Shown: piece after piece, positions 25,433-34,784 of the stretch | Layout of the letters: each line of letters opens with the position of its first letter | Numbering within the stretch: the stretch's first letter is position 1 | NCBI RefSeq assembly: GCF_000813745.1 | Contig: NZ_JWLC01000006.1 | Location: forward strand, 1 to 64,000 | Source of the DNA: Leisingera sp. ANG-M1 | Lineage (GTDB): Bacteria; Pseudomonadota; Alphaproteobacteria; Rhodobacterales; Rhodobacteraceae | DNA length: 64,000 nucleotides | Direction: 5' to 3' | Notes under the pieces: model-generated | What the model was told of the DNA's origin: nothing | Seen by the model: the letters and a program-made list of their open reading frames with translations, nothing else | Database searches by the model: none | Made by a program: the position numbers and the translations under genes

Positions 25433-27061
25433 TCAGCCTTGCGGCACCGGACCCCGGTATTTTGCCGTCAGCTCCGGATCGAGCTCTTCTGCCTCGTAGA
25501 CACCAAGCAGAATACCCTTGCGCCCGGATTTGCCGCGGCGCGCCTTGATCTGCGCATCTGAAAGGGTAGTCCGCTGCGACATCCGCAGGCCCCACTCCAG
25601 CAGCCGGTCATACATCAAATCAATGATTTCCTGATGCTCTTCGCCTTTGGCCAGGTCCATCAGCTCATCCGGATCGTTCTCCAGATCAAACAGCATCGGC
25701 CGCAGCCCGCCTTCGGCATGCATAAACTTCCAGCGTGTGTCCGTCACCATGAACAGCCGCGCGTCCTTCGGCTCCAGCCCGAGCTTCTCGCACAGCGGCA
25801 TGGTGGAATAGTCGAACTCGGCAATCGCATAGTCCCGCCAGTCCGGGCTTTCCCCGCGCAGGAAAGGCATCAGCGAGCGTCCCTCCAGGATATGCGGCGC
25901 CGACTCGCCGCCTGCGGCCTCAAGAAACGTCGGCAGCAGATCGATCGCTTCCACAAGCTCGTCGCAGATTGTACCGCGGGTGCTGTCAGCTTCGGTGCGC
26001 GGGTCATAGATGATCAACGGCACTTTGATCGACGGCTCGTGGAACAGGTTTTTCTCTCCCAGCCAATGATCGCCCAAATAGTCGCCATGATCAGAGGTCA
26101 CCACAACCATCGTGTCCTGCATCCGGCCTGTTTCTTCCAGCCAGTTGAACAGCCGCCCCATCTGGTCATCGGCCTGCTTGATCAGCCCCATGTAGGCCGG
26201 GATCACTTTGTCCCGCACATCATCGCGGCTGAAGGTCTTGCCGATCTGGTTATTCATCATGCCCTGAAACACCGGATGCGCTTCCACGCGCTCGGCCTCT
26301 GAACGCACCACCGGCAGCACATGCTCCGGCCCGTACATATCGTGATATGGGGCTGGCACGATGTACGGCCAATGCGGCTTGATATAGCTGAGATGCGCGC
26401 ACCAGGGGCCTTCGGCCTGTTCGATGAACCCCATCGCCTGGCTTGTGAGCCAAGGGGTTTCGCTGTCCTCTTCAGAGATGTTTGCCGGCTTGTCCGCATT
26501 GACCATAAACCAGCCGGACGCGATATCGCCGCCCTCGGCCGCGGCGTTGGCAAAATCGTTCCAGGGGTTTTCGCCGGGATAGCCTTTGGCTTTCAGGTAT
26601 TCATTGTAGGGGCTGCGTTTGCTGTCATAAAATCCATCCGGCCCTTCCGCCCACAGCCCGTCATCGCGCACCCAGGGATCAAAGCCGCACTCCGACTGCC
26701 GCACCCCGATCACGCTGTCGGGCGCCAGGCCCAGCCGCTCCATGCCGTCCGCGTCCGCCACCATGTGGGTCTTGCCGATCAAGTGGCAGCCCATTCCCGC
26801 CCTGCGCAGGTGATCGCCCATGGTCCACTCACCGACGCGCAGCGGATAGCTGTTGAACTGCACCCCGTGGCTGGAGGGGTAACGGCCGGTGTAGCTGGAC
26901 ATGCGCGACGATCCGCAGGTGGGCGATTGCACATAGGCCCGGGTAAAGCGCACCCCCTTGGCCGCCAGCGCATCGATATGCGGCGTGTGCAGATGCGGAT
27001 GGCCTGCGCAGCTTAGATAGTCGAACCGCAGCTGGTCGAACATGATGTAGAGAATGTTCAT
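25433..27061 (-). CDS. Sulfatase-like (alkaline phosphatase superfamily) hydrolase
   Basis: A 542-residue cytosolic hydrolase (no signal peptide). The start ATG 27061 follows GGGAGG; an upstream TTG is less likely. The N-terminal metal site is FDQLRFD, and the second is TSDHGDYLGDHWLGEKNLFHE. The nucleophile segment is SPTCGSSRMSSYTGRYPS: Cys 49 should mature to formylglycine, but the usual C-x-P/A-x-R has Ser in the third place. The DQLR and HGDYLGDH patterns recall phosphonate monoesterases and choline-sulfatase-type enzymes. It may cleave a sulfate, phosphate or phosphonate ester; context gives no firm choice. Confidence 0.85.
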   Translation of the reverse strand: MNILYIMFDQLRFDYLSCAGHPHLHTPHIDALAAKGVRFTRAYVQSPTCGSSRMSSYTGRYPSSHGVQFNSYPLRVGEWTMGDHLRRAGMGCHLIGKTHMVADADGMERLGLAPDSVIGVRQSECGFDPWVRDDGLWAEGPDGFYDSKRSPYNEYLKAKGYPGENPWNDFANAAAEGGDIASGWFMVNADKPANISEEDSETPWLTSQAMGFIEQAEGPWCAHLSYIKPHWPYIVPAPYHDMYGPEHVLPVVRSEAERVEAHPVFQGMMNNQIGKTFSRDDVRDKVIPAYMGLIKQADDQMGRLFNWLEETGRMQDTMVVVTSDHGDYLGDHWLGEKNLFHEPSIKVPLIIYDPRTEADSTRGTICDELVEAIDLLPTFLEAAGGESAPHILEGRSLMPFLRGESPDWRDYAIAEFDYSTMPLCEKLGLEPKDARLFMVTDTRWKFMHAEGGLRPMLFDLENDPDELMDLAKGEEHQEIIDLMYDRLLEWGLRMSQRTTLSDAQIKARRGKSGRKGILLGVYEAEELDPELTAKYRGPVPQG

Positions 27062-27189
27062 TGGCGCCTCCCTGTCCAAGCCGATGCATTAATAAACAAG
27101 TGAAGCAATTTTGGCGAGATGTTATTGCTGACCTCCCAATCTCTCTGGCAGAAAGATAGCATTCGCCTTTCCAGCCGCCAGTTGCCAGC

Positions 27190-27721
27190 ATGCCCTCATT
27201 TACCTCATCAAACGAAATCCGTCCTGCTCAAGGTGCGGATTGCTCCAGCCTCGCAGCCTTGTCGATTGAGGTTTGGCTATCCACTTATCTGCGCGAGGGT
27301 GTCAGCCGGTTTTTTTGCAGATTATGTGCTCAGCCGTTTTACTCCTGAGCATTTTGAGGACGCTTTGAACAACCCGGCAGAGCGGCTGCTGGTTTCGCAA
27401 AACCAAACCGGTATAGATGGCTACATCCGCATTGCCAATGGCAGGCCCAGCCCCGCAGGCGGAGCTTCGGAAACCGAGATCTCTACGCTCTATGTTCAGC
27501 CCCGCCACCACGGCAAAGGCATCGGGCGGAACCTCCTGGTTTCCGGGCTGCGGCTTTGCCGGTCCAACGGATGGGACGCGCCCTGGCTCACGACCAACTC
27601 GGAGAACACCGGCGCCATTGCATTCTATTGCCGCAACGGGTTCGAGAAGGCAGGGCTTACCAGTTTCAGGATACAAGACGCCCAGTATCCGAACGATGTC
27701 CTTCAATACCGGGGGAGCTGA
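27190..27721 (+). pseudogene. GNAT acetyltransferase, frameshifted at a T7 run
   Basis: Two frames together make one normal GNAT protein. From ATG 27190 the first frame reads MPSFTSSNEIRPAQGADCSS... to EGVSRFF and then hits a stop. The other frame continues from the same point as FADYVLSRFTPEHFEDAL and carries the acetyl-CoA site VQPRHHGKGIGRNLL and the C-terminal NTGAIAFYCRNGFEKAG. The switch falls at seven T (27310-27316); six T would restore a 176-residue protein. It is a recent pseudogene, a phase-variable gene or a sequencing error. Substrate is unknown. Confidence 0.75.
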
Positions 27722-27750
27722 CATTCAGCGCGCGCAGTAAAGAAAACAGA

Positions 27751-27879
27751 GCGCTCCCGCCCGTCGCAGGCCTTTCTGGCGAAAGACCTCCTCCCGTTGG
27801 GCCTGGCGCCGCGCGAAGCGCGGCGCCAGGCCCAACGGGAGCGGGGCATTTTCAATGCACCAGCGACGGACGGGAGTGC
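27751..27879. repeat. Intergenic repeat family A, inverted double copy
   Basis: Two family A units head to head. The centre is a perfect 24-base inverted repeat (27791-27814 and 27818-27841) with a GAA loop, flanked by inverted GCTCCCGCCCGTCGCAGG-like ends. In form it is like a REP doublet. It separates the acetyltransferase pseudogene from the carboxylase operon. Confidence 0.8.
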
Positions 27880-27889
27880 TTTCCGGGTT

Positions 27890-29869
27890 TCAACCCGGCG
27901 GCTCGAAATCCCTCTCGGCGGTCTCAAGAAGCAAATCTCCCGCCACGACTTGAACACCTTCCTGCACTGCAATTTTCATGACCGTGCCCGCAGCCGCAGC
28001 CCGGATTTCATGCTGCATCTTCATCGCTTCCAGCACCGCAAGCCGGCTGCCCGCAGCGACGTCTTCTCCTTCAGTCACGCAGATTTCCAGCAATTTCCCA
28101 TGCATCGGCGCAGTGACCCGGACGGGCCCGCCCTCTGCGTGAACCGCCCTCCCGGCCGCTTCGAGCGTCAGGCTGAAAAGCCGTTTGCGGGTGGCTGCGT
28201 ACAGCCTGCGTCCTTGCATCAGCCAGGCACGCAGCCCGGCCCGCGCGCCATCCACCATCCACTCTGTACCCGTCACCGCCGCAACATGCCGGGCATCTGC
28301 AACAGCAACCGTCAACCCCGCATCCGTTTCGCGGACCTGCACAGTGCCGCTGCCGTCATCCCAGGCCAGGCGGAACCTGGCTTGCGCCACTCCTCTGCCG
28401 GGCCACCCCAGCAACTCCTGTGAAATCCCGCCTGCCTTCGCCGCAAACCGCTGCTGCTGCGCCCGGTACAGAAGCGCCGCCGCCAGCGCGATCTCGCGAC
28501 TGTCCAGCGGCCGGGCTTCTGCGTTCAGGCTATGGCTGGCAATGAAATCCGTTGCCGCATTCCCTGCAGAGAATTCCGGATGATCCATTACCTGCAGCAG
28601 GAAATCGCGGTTGCAGGCCAGCCCGAACAGCACCGTTTCCTGCAGCGCAGCACGCAACCGCAGACGCGCTTCCTCCCGGGTACGGCCGTGTGCAGTCACC
28701 TTGGCTAGCAGCGGGTCGTAAAAGGAGGAAACCTCCTGCCCAGCAGCAATTCCGCTGTCCACCCGGATCCCGGCACCCGCCGGCGGCTGCCAATCTGCAA
28801 TCCGCCCCGCCTGCGGCAAAAACCCCTGTGCCGGATCCTCGGCGTAAAGCCGCGCCTCGATGGCGTGGCCGGAGATCTGCACATCCTCCTGCGTCAGCCC
28901 CAAAGCCTCACCCCGCGCTACCCGGATCTGCATCTCCACCAGGTCCAACCCTGTGATCATCTCTGTAACCGGATGCTCAACTTGCAGACGGGTATTCATC
29001 TCAAGGAAGAAATAGTCCCCCATTTCATCAAGCAGAAACTCTACCGTGCCGGCGCCCTGGTAACCGATCGCCTGCGCCGCTGCCACGGCGGCCGCCCCCA
29101 TCCGTGCCCGCAGATCCGCATCAACCGCCGGGCCCGGGGCTTCTTCCACCACCTTCTGATGGCGGCGCTGGACCGAACAATCCCGCTCGCCCAGATGGAT
29201 CACCGAACCCTGCGTATCGCCAAAGATCTGAACCTCGACATGCCGCGGACGCGCGAGCGCGCGCTCAAGGATCACCTCATCCGAGCCAAAGGCGGCCAGC
29301 GCCTCACTGCGGGCCAGTTCCAGCGCGGTCCGGAATTCCTCCGCCGTCTCCACCAGCCGCATGCCCTTGCCGCCGCCGCCGGCCGCTGCCTTGATCATCA
29401 CCGGAAAACCGATCCGCAGCGCCTCTCCTTTCAGCACATCCGCGCTCTGATCTGCGCCCTCGTAACCGGGCACGCAGCGCACCCCGGTTGCCGCCATCTT
29501 GCGCTTTGCGGCAGCCTTGTTTCCCATCAATGCGATCACGTCCGGCGGCGGCCCGATAAAAACCAGCCCAGCCTTTGCACAGGCACGGGCAAACGCTGCA
29601 TTTTCCGAGAGAAAACCATAACCCGGGTGCACTGCGCCTGCGCCTGCATCCCGTGCCGCTTTGATAATTCTCTCGATTGACAGGTAACTTCCGGCCGCAG
29701 GCCCTTCACCAATGCGCACCGTATGGTCGGCAAAGGCAACATGCGGGCTGCAGGCATCGGCATCGCTGTAAACCGCCACGCATTTCAGCCCCATCGCCCG
29801 CGCAGTGCGCATCACCCGCAAGGCAATCTCGCCACGGTTGGCCACCAGGATTGTGTCAAAGCTTCCCAC
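27890..29869 (-). CDS. Biotin carboxylase/biotin carrier subunit of an acyl-CoA carboxylase
   Basis: The alpha subunit, 659 residues from GTG 29869. The biotin carboxylase domain (about 1-445) carries the ATP-grasp segment AAAGGGGKGMRLV, the ERDCSVQRRHQKVVEEAP motif and EMNTRLQVEHPVTE. A C-terminal carrier domain holds the biotinyl lysine in LEAMKMQHEIRA. It uses ATP and bicarbonate to carboxylate biotin and passes the group to the carboxyltransferase encoded 11 bases upstream. The nearest classes are methylcrotonyl- and geranyl-CoA carboxylase (AtuF/LiuD). The substrate is unproven. Confidence 0.93.
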   Translation of the reverse strand: MGSFDTILVANRGEIALRVMRTARAMGLKCVAVYSDADACSPHVAFADHTVRIGEGPAAGSYLSIERIIKAARDAGAGAVHPGYGFLSENAAFARACAKAGLVFIGPPPDVIALMGNKAAAKRKMAATGVRCVPGYEGADQSADVLKGEALRIGFPVMIKAAAGGGGKGMRLVETAEEFRTALELARSEALAAFGSDEVILERALARPRHVEVQIFGDTQGSVIHLGERDCSVQRRHQKVVEEAPGPAVDADLRARMGAAAVAAAQAIGYQGAGTVEFLLDEMGDYFFLEMNTRLQVEHPVTEMITGLDLVEMQIRVARGEALGLTQEDVQISGHAIEARLYAEDPAQGFLPQAGRIADWQPPAGAGIRVDSGIAAGQEVSSFYDPLLAKVTAHGRTREEARLRLRAALQETVLFGLACNRDFLLQVMDHPEFSAGNAATDFIASHSLNAEARPLDSREIALAAALLYRAQQQRFAAKAGGISQELLGWPGRGVAQARFRLAWDDGSGTVQVRETDAGLTVAVADARHVAAVTGTEWMVDGARAGLRAWLMQGRRLYAATRKRLFSLTLEAAGRAVHAEGGPVRVTAPMHGKLLEICVTEGEDVAAGSRLAVLEAMKMQHEIRAAAAGTVMKIAVQEGVQVVAGDLLLETAERDFEPPG

Positions 29870-29880
29870 GCCCGCCCCCG

Positions 29881-31497
29881 TCAAATCCGTGCCACCCCAA
29901 AACTGTTCGGGCTGAGCTGCCGCGCCCGGGCCTCCAGGCAGGTCTGCAGGCAAAAGCCGATCACTTTGCGCGTTTCCCGCGGGTCGATCATTCCCATGTC
30001 AAGGCCCCGGCCGGAGGTGTAAAATGCGTCCGACTGCCCGTCGAAATGCGCGGCGATCCTGTTCCCCTGCGCCGCCAGTTGCGCCCCGTCCACTTCCCTG
30101 CCCTTGCGTTCGGCCGCGCGCCGGGCAACCTGCTCCATGGTCTGAGCTGCCTGCTGCCCGCCCATCACTCCTGTCATTGCATTGGGCCAGGTGAACAAGA
30201 AATCGGCCCCGAAGGCATAGCCGCACATTCCGTAATTCCCGGCCCCGAAACTGGCCCCGGTGTAGATCGAGATCTTCGGCACACGGATATTGGTCACCGC
30301 CTGGATCATTTTGGCGCCATGCTTGATCATACCCGCCCGCTCAGAGGCAGCGCCGACCATGTAGCCGGTGGTATTGTTCAGGAACACAACCGGCGTGCCA
30401 GCCTGATCCATCGCCTGCAGAAAATGCGTGGCCTTGGCAGCGCCATCCGGATCCAGCGGGCCGTTGTTGCCAAGAATTCCCACGGGCTGCCCCATGATCC
30501 GCGCATGCAGGCAAACCGTGGCAGCCCCGAAGCGCGGCTTGAACTCCCGCAGCTCCGAGCCGTCCGCGATCCGGGCCGCCACCTCCCGCATGTCATAGGG
30601 CTTGCGGTAGTCCACCGGCACCACTCCGGCAATCTCATTCGCGTCCAGCAGCGGAACCGCATACTCCGCCAAGGCCGGCGCACAAGGCCCCCAGCCGAAC
30701 CCGGCCACCACTTCGCGGGCGATTTCGATAGCATGCGCATCATCTTCGGCCAGATATTCCACCAGGCCAGTGGCGGCCGCATGCATCTCGGCCCCGCCAA
30801 GATCGGCATCTTCCGACACCTCTCCGGTCGCGGCTTGCACCAAGGCTGCACCCGCCAGCATTGCCATGCCGTTGCCCTTCACCCCGATCACATAGTCTGA
30901 AAGCCCCGGCTGATACGCACCACCCGCAGTGGAGGCGCCATGCAAAACCGTGACTACCGGAATACCCGCTGCCGAAAGCCGCGCCAGCCCGGCAAACATG
31001 CCGCCGCCATGTGCCCATAGTTCTACCGTATAGCGCATCAAATCCGCGCCGGCGCTTTCCACCAGATGGATGAACGGCAGTTTCTGCTTTTCAGCGATGG
31101 CAATGGCGCCCAATGCCTTGTCTACGGATTTCTGCGTCATCGCACCGGCGTTGATGCCTGCATCATCGGCAAAGACCATCACCCGCGCGCCCTCCACGCA
31201 ACCAATCCCGAGGATGATTGATGCGCCCGGCACGGAGGTCTCTGGGTCCGGATCATCCACCAGGTAGGAGGCCATGTTATAGAGCTCCAGAAACGGCAGC
31301 CCCGGGTCCAGCAAGGCCGAGACCCGCTCGCGTGGCGACAGCTGCCCGCGCTTGTCGAAGACCGGGCGGCGTTCTTCGGATTTGGCCGCGGCACGGGCTT
31401 CCAGAGTGCGCATCCGCTCCACCAGCGCCAGCATTTCCATGCGATTTTGCGCAAAAGTTTCGCTGCCGGGGCTGATCCTGGTGTCAAAGGCGCGCAT
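29881..31497 (-). CDS. Acyl-CoA carboxylase, carboxyltransferase subunit
   Basis: The beta subunit, 538 residues, a full-length crotonase-fold carboxyltransferase. The N-terminal half contains RERVSALLDPGLPFLEL and the oxyanion region STAGGAYQPGLSDYVI; the C-terminal half has GNNGPLDPDGAAKATHFLQ and ASFGAGNYGMCGYAFGADFLFTWPNA. These match AtuC/LiuB-type enzymes. Its start overlaps the atuA-like gene by 14 bases, and the biotin subunit follows. No adjacent enoyl-CoA hydratase, acyl-CoA dehydrogenase or lyase gene completes a leucine or terpene pathway. Confidence 0.93.
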   Translation of the reverse strand: MRAFDTRISPGSETFAQNRMEMLALVERMRTLEARAAAKSEERRPVFDKRGQLSPRERVSALLDPGLPFLELYNMASYLVDDPDPETSVPGASIILGIGCVEGARVMVFADDAGINAGAMTQKSVDKALGAIAIAEKQKLPFIHLVESAGADLMRYTVELWAHGGGMFAGLARLSAAGIPVVTVLHGASTAGGAYQPGLSDYVIGVKGNGMAMLAGAALVQAATGEVSEDADLGGAEMHAAATGLVEYLAEDDAHAIEIAREVVAGFGWGPCAPALAEYAVPLLDANEIAGVVPVDYRKPYDMREVAARIADGSELREFKPRFGAATVCLHARIMGQPVGILGNNGPLDPDGAAKATHFLQAMDQAGTPVVFLNNTTGYMVGAASERAGMIKHGAKMIQAVTNIRVPKISIYTGASFGAGNYGMCGYAFGADFLFTWPNAMTGVMGGQQAAQTMEQVARRAAERKGREVDGAQLAAQGNRIAAHFDGQSDAFYTSGRGLDMGMIDPRETRKVIGFCLQTCLEARARQLSPNSFGVARI

Positions 31498-33280
31498 CTT
31501 TTCCCTCTATCAATTCTGCATCCACCCGCACCGGCGCCGCCAGCAGCAGCTGTGCATAGCCCTTGGCTTGCGGATCATTGCGCAAGGAAGAGGTGCCGCC
31601 GCCGCCCAGCGCTCCGTGCAGCAGGATGTTCAACGAATGGCTGCCTGGCAGGTAGAACCGCTCGAAATGTCCTTGCCAGAAATGGCCGAACACACTGCGC
31701 AAATGCGCCTCGTCCAGCGCCGCCCAGATCCAGGGCATGGCCTCCGGCCGCCGGGCAATCACGCCGATATTGGCATTGTCGCCTTTGTCGCCGCTGCGGG
31801 CCCAGGCGAGGCGGACCAGCGGCACTTCAACCGTCCCCTTTACCGACGGCAAGGCCGGGGGTGCAGGCAGCTCCAGATTGCGCACAGGCACTCTGCCTGC
31901 GGGCTCAATGGCGACCTCCCCCGCTTCATCGCGAACAGTGACTGCCAGCTGGGTCTTGGGCATCAGACAGGAAAACAGCGCCAGAACTGGCGAAGGCTTG
32001 GGCCGGGCACCTGCAAAACCGCTAAGGCCCGGCGGCGCCGACAGCCCCAGACCAACGGCTTCTTTCAAGAACAGCCCAACAGCGCCGGCATCCGGGTGGC
32101 GCACAGCGATTTTGGCCGCCACTTCCCTGGCAGCATTGCTTTGCCGCATTCTGCCAAACTGGCTTTCGGCCCCGATCAGTTCGACGCTTGCATCTGAGAA
32201 ATCCGGTGCACCCATTGCTGCCAGCCCGGCCCGCGCCCGGCCCAGCGCCGCCTCAGAAAATGCCTTCGCCTTGGCCTCGGCCTCCAGCCCGTAGAAGGTG
32301 AAGTAATGCCCGGCGCGATAGCCATCGGCCCAAGTCACGCAGACCTTATAGCTCTCTGGCACGCCCAGCCCGCGGGCGCCTGAGACATGCACCCGGTCCG
32401 GAGCGGTCTCTGTCAGTTCTACACCGGAGAAATCGCAGACCACATCCGGCAGCAGATAAGCTTGCGGGTCGCCGATCTCGTAAAGCAACTGCTCTGCCAC
32501 GGTCCCGCGCGTGACCAAGCCGCTGCTGGCCGCAGGCTTGGTCACGTCAAAAGCTCCGTCCGGCCGAATTTCAGCAATCGGATAGCCAATCCCAGCCATT
32601 CCTTCCGCCACCTCGTGCCAGTCGGTGAAATTGCCGCCGGTGGCCTGCGGTCCGCACTCCAGGATATGGCCCGCCAGGCTGCCGCCTGCCAGCTGATCCA
32701 GATCCGAAGCACTCCAGTCAAAGCGATGGATGCAGGCGCCCAAAGTCACCGCGCTGTCCACGCAGCGGCCCGTGATGACGATATCCGCGCCCCGGTCCAG
32801 CGCCGCGGCAATGGGAAAGGCGCCGAGATAGGCGTTGATGCTGGCAATCTTCTCCAGCGGCGGAAATGGCGCGCCCGAGAACATGTCAACCGGCGCGGCG
32901 GTCGCCAGTTCCTCTGCCCGGTCCAAAAAGTCATCGCCCTCCACCACCGCCACCTTTAGCAATAGCCCTTGCGCGGCGATTTCCCTCCGCAGAGCATCTG
33001 CACAGGCTTGCGGGTTCACGCCCCCCGCATTGGAAACCACCCGCACACCCTGCCCGGCGATCTCCGCCAGATTCGGCACCATCGCAGCCGTCACAAAATC
33101 CGTGGCATATCCCGCCTGCGGGTCCTTGGCCCGGGCGCGGGCCAGGATCGCCATGGTGATCTCGGCCAGGTAGTCGTAAACAAGGAAATCCAAGCCCCCC
33201 GCCGCCAGCAGCTGCGGCGTGGCCAGGGACGCGTCCCCCCAGAAGCCAGCGGCTCCGCCTATGCGCAGGACTTCGGCCAT
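31484..33280 (-). CDS. AtuA-family protein (DUF1446 plus AtuA-like C-terminal domain)
   Basis: A 598-residue protein. The N-terminal DUF1446 domain (about 1-445) begins EVLRIGGAAGFWGDA and contains RVVSNAGGVNP and DIVITGRCVDSAVTLG. The C-terminal AtuA-like domain carries LAWARSGDKGDNANIGVIAR and ends near LLLAAPV. AtuA is needed for acyclic terpene use in Pseudomonas, but its reaction is unknown. ATG 33280 follows AAGGAGG; the longer open frame is ignored. It heads the carboxylase operon and is divergent from the paa genes, with palindromes between. Confidence 0.88.
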   Translation of the reverse strand: MAEVLRIGGAAGFWGDASLATPQLLAAGGLDFLVYDYLAEITMAILARARAKDPQAGYATDFVTAAMVPNLAEIAGQGVRVVSNAGGVNPQACADALRREIAAQGLLLKVAVVEGDDFLDRAEELATAAPVDMFSGAPFPPLEKIASINAYLGAFPIAAALDRGADIVITGRCVDSAVTLGACIHRFDWSASDLDQLAGGSLAGHILECGPQATGGNFTDWHEVAEGMAGIGYPIAEIRPDGAFDVTKPAASSGLVTRGTVAEQLLYEIGDPQAYLLPDVVCDFSGVELTETAPDRVHVSGARGLGVPESYKVCVTWADGYRAGHYFTFYGLEAEAKAKAFSEAALGRARAGLAAMGAPDFSDASVELIGAESQFGRMRQSNAAREVAAKIAVRHPDAGAVGLFLKEAVGLGLSAPPGLSGFAGARPKPSPVLALFSCLMPKTQLAVTVRDEAGEVAIEPAGRVPVRNLELPAPPALPSVKGTVEVPLVRLAWARSGDKGDNANIGVIARRPEAMPWIWAALDEAHLRSVFGHFWQGHFERFYLPGSHSLNILLHGALGGGGTSSLRNDPQAKGYAQLLLAAPVRVDAELIEGKDARL

Positions 33281-33449
33281 TGAACCTCCTTCCGGCTGCT
33301 GCTCCTCTATTGAATATAAGCCAACTCCGTGGATTGGCGCTTTCCGATGCCAATCGTGCCGCCCGCTCCGCAGCTCCGGCAACGCTGACCCGGCGTTTGC
33401 CACAGCAGAACGCAGCGTCGGCCCACGGAATACGTTACAAGTTTCTCGA

Positions 33450-33480
33450 GCAAGTTAAGTTTCAGTTACATTTAACTTGC
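33450..33480. promoter_or_regulatory. Long inverted repeat in the atuA/paa divergent promoter
   Basis: GCAAGTTAA (33450-33458) and TTAACTTGC (33472-33480) are exact complements with a 13-base spacer that itself contains GTTTCAGTTAC. The element lies about 170 bases upstream of the atuA-like gene and 79 bases from the thiolase start. It is a good candidate operator; the binding protein is not in this window. Confidence 0.5.
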
Positions 33481-33504
33481 CGCGAATCATCTTCCGGCGT
33501 ATCA

Positions 33505-33520
33505 CCGACCCAACGGTCGG
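33505..33520. promoter_or_regulatory. Candidate TetR/PaaR-type operator upstream of the paa genes
   Basis: CCGACC (33505-33510) and GGTCGG (33515-33520) flank CAAC, a perfect inverted repeat 38 bases before the thiolase start. Repeats built on CCGACC/GGTCGG are typical of TetR-family regulators of acyl-CoA catabolism, including PaaR. The regulator gene is not seen here. Confidence 0.5.
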
Positions 33521-33558
33521 CTTAAACTCCGCCGGCACCACAGGAGACGCGAACACCC

Positions 33559-34761
33559 ATGGATGCTTTCATCTGCGATGCCACCCGCACCCCGATCGGC
33601 CGCTATGGCGGCGCGCTGAGCCAGGTGCGCACCGATGACCTGGCCTCTTTGCCGATTGCAGCGCTGGTTGAGCGTAACCCCGATGTGGACTGGGGCGCGC
33701 TGGATGACGTGATCCTGGGTGACGCCAACCAGGCCGGCGAAAGCAACCGCAACGTGGCCCGCATGGCGGCGCTGCTGGCAGGCCTGCCGACCTCTGTGCC
33801 CGGCACCACCATCAACCGTCTCTGCGCTTCCGGCATGGACGCGGTCGGAATGGCCTCGCGCGGGATCAAAGCGGGCGATTATGACATGGCCATCGCCGGC
33901 GGCGTCGAAAGCATGTCGCGGGCCCCGTTTGTGATGCCCAAGGCCGCCTCCGCCTTCACCCGCGCCAATGCGGTCTATGACACCACCATCGGCTGGCGCT
34001 TCGTGAATCCGAAGATGGAAAAGATGTACGGCACCGACTCGATGCCGCAGACCGCTGACAATGTCGCCGAGGACTATGGCGTCTCGCGCGCAGACCAGGA
34101 CGCCTTTGCCGCCCGCAGCCAGGCCCGCTGGGCCGCCGCTCATGAGATGGGCCTGTTCAGTGACGAGATCACCCCGGTCACTATCCCCCAGCGCAAGGGC
34201 GACCCGCTGGTGGTGGACACCGACGAACACCCCCGCCCCGGCACCTCGGCTGAGAAGCTTTCGGGCCTGAAGGGCGTCAACGGTCCTGACAAGAGCGTAA
34301 CCGCTGGCAATGCCTCCGGCGTCAACGACGGCGCTGCGGCGATCCTGATGGCCAATGAGGCTGCGACTGCGAAGAACGGATTGAAGCCCATGGCCCGCAT
34401 CGTTGGCATGGCCGCCGCGGGGGTTGAGCCGCGCATCATGGGCATCGGCCCGGTGCCCGCCACCCGCAAGGTTCTGGCCCGCGCGGACCTCAGCATCGAA
34501 CAGATGGACGTGATCGAGCTGAACGAGGCCTTCGCTTCCCAGGGCCTGGCCACCCTGCGCGAACTTGGCGTTCCGGACGATGCGCCCCATGTTAATCCCA
34601 ACGGCGGTGCCATCGCACTGGGCCACCCGCTCGGCATGTCCGGAGCGCGGCTGGTGCTGACCGCTGCCTACCAATTGCAACGCACCGGCGGGCGCTATGC
34701 GCTCTGCACCATGTGCGTCGGCGTCGGACAGGGCACCGCCCTGATCCTCGAACGCATGTAA
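33559..34761 (+). CDS. paaJ: 3-oxoadipyl-CoA/3-oxo-5,6-dehydrosuberyl-CoA thiolase
   Basis: Thiolase of 400 residues. The acyl-accepting cysteine is in [14 protein letters not shown], the general-base segment is [20 protein letters not shown], and the second cysteine is in [10 protein letters not shown]. It is close to PcaF/PaaJ thiolases that cleave 3-oxoadipyl-CoA and the oxo-dehydrosuberyl-CoA of phenylacetate breakdown. It is the first gene of the paa transcript; paaA follows after 23 bases with its own CGGAGG. Sharing with the beta-ketoadipate pathway is possible. Confidence 0.9.
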   Translation: MDAFICDATRTPIGRYGGALSQVRTDDLASLPIAALVERNPDVDWGALDDVILGDANQAGESNRNVARMAALLAGLPTSVPGTTINRLCASGMDAVGMASRGIKAGDYDMAIAGGVESMSRAPFVMPKAASAFTRANAVYDTTIGWRFVNPKMEKMYGTDSMPQTADNVAEDYGVSRADQDAFAARSQARWAAAHEMGLFSDEITPVTIPQRKGDPLVVDTDEHPRPGTSAEKLSGLKGVNGPDKSVTAGNASGVNDGAAAILMANEAATAKNGLKPMARIVGMAAAGVEPRIMGIGPVPATRKVLARADLSIEQMDVIELNEAFASQGLATLRELGVPDDAPHVNPNGGAIALGHPLGMSGARLVLTAAYQLQRTGGRYALCTMCVGVGQGTALILERM

Positions 34762-34784
34762 CGAAGTTTACGGAGGGCCCAGAC

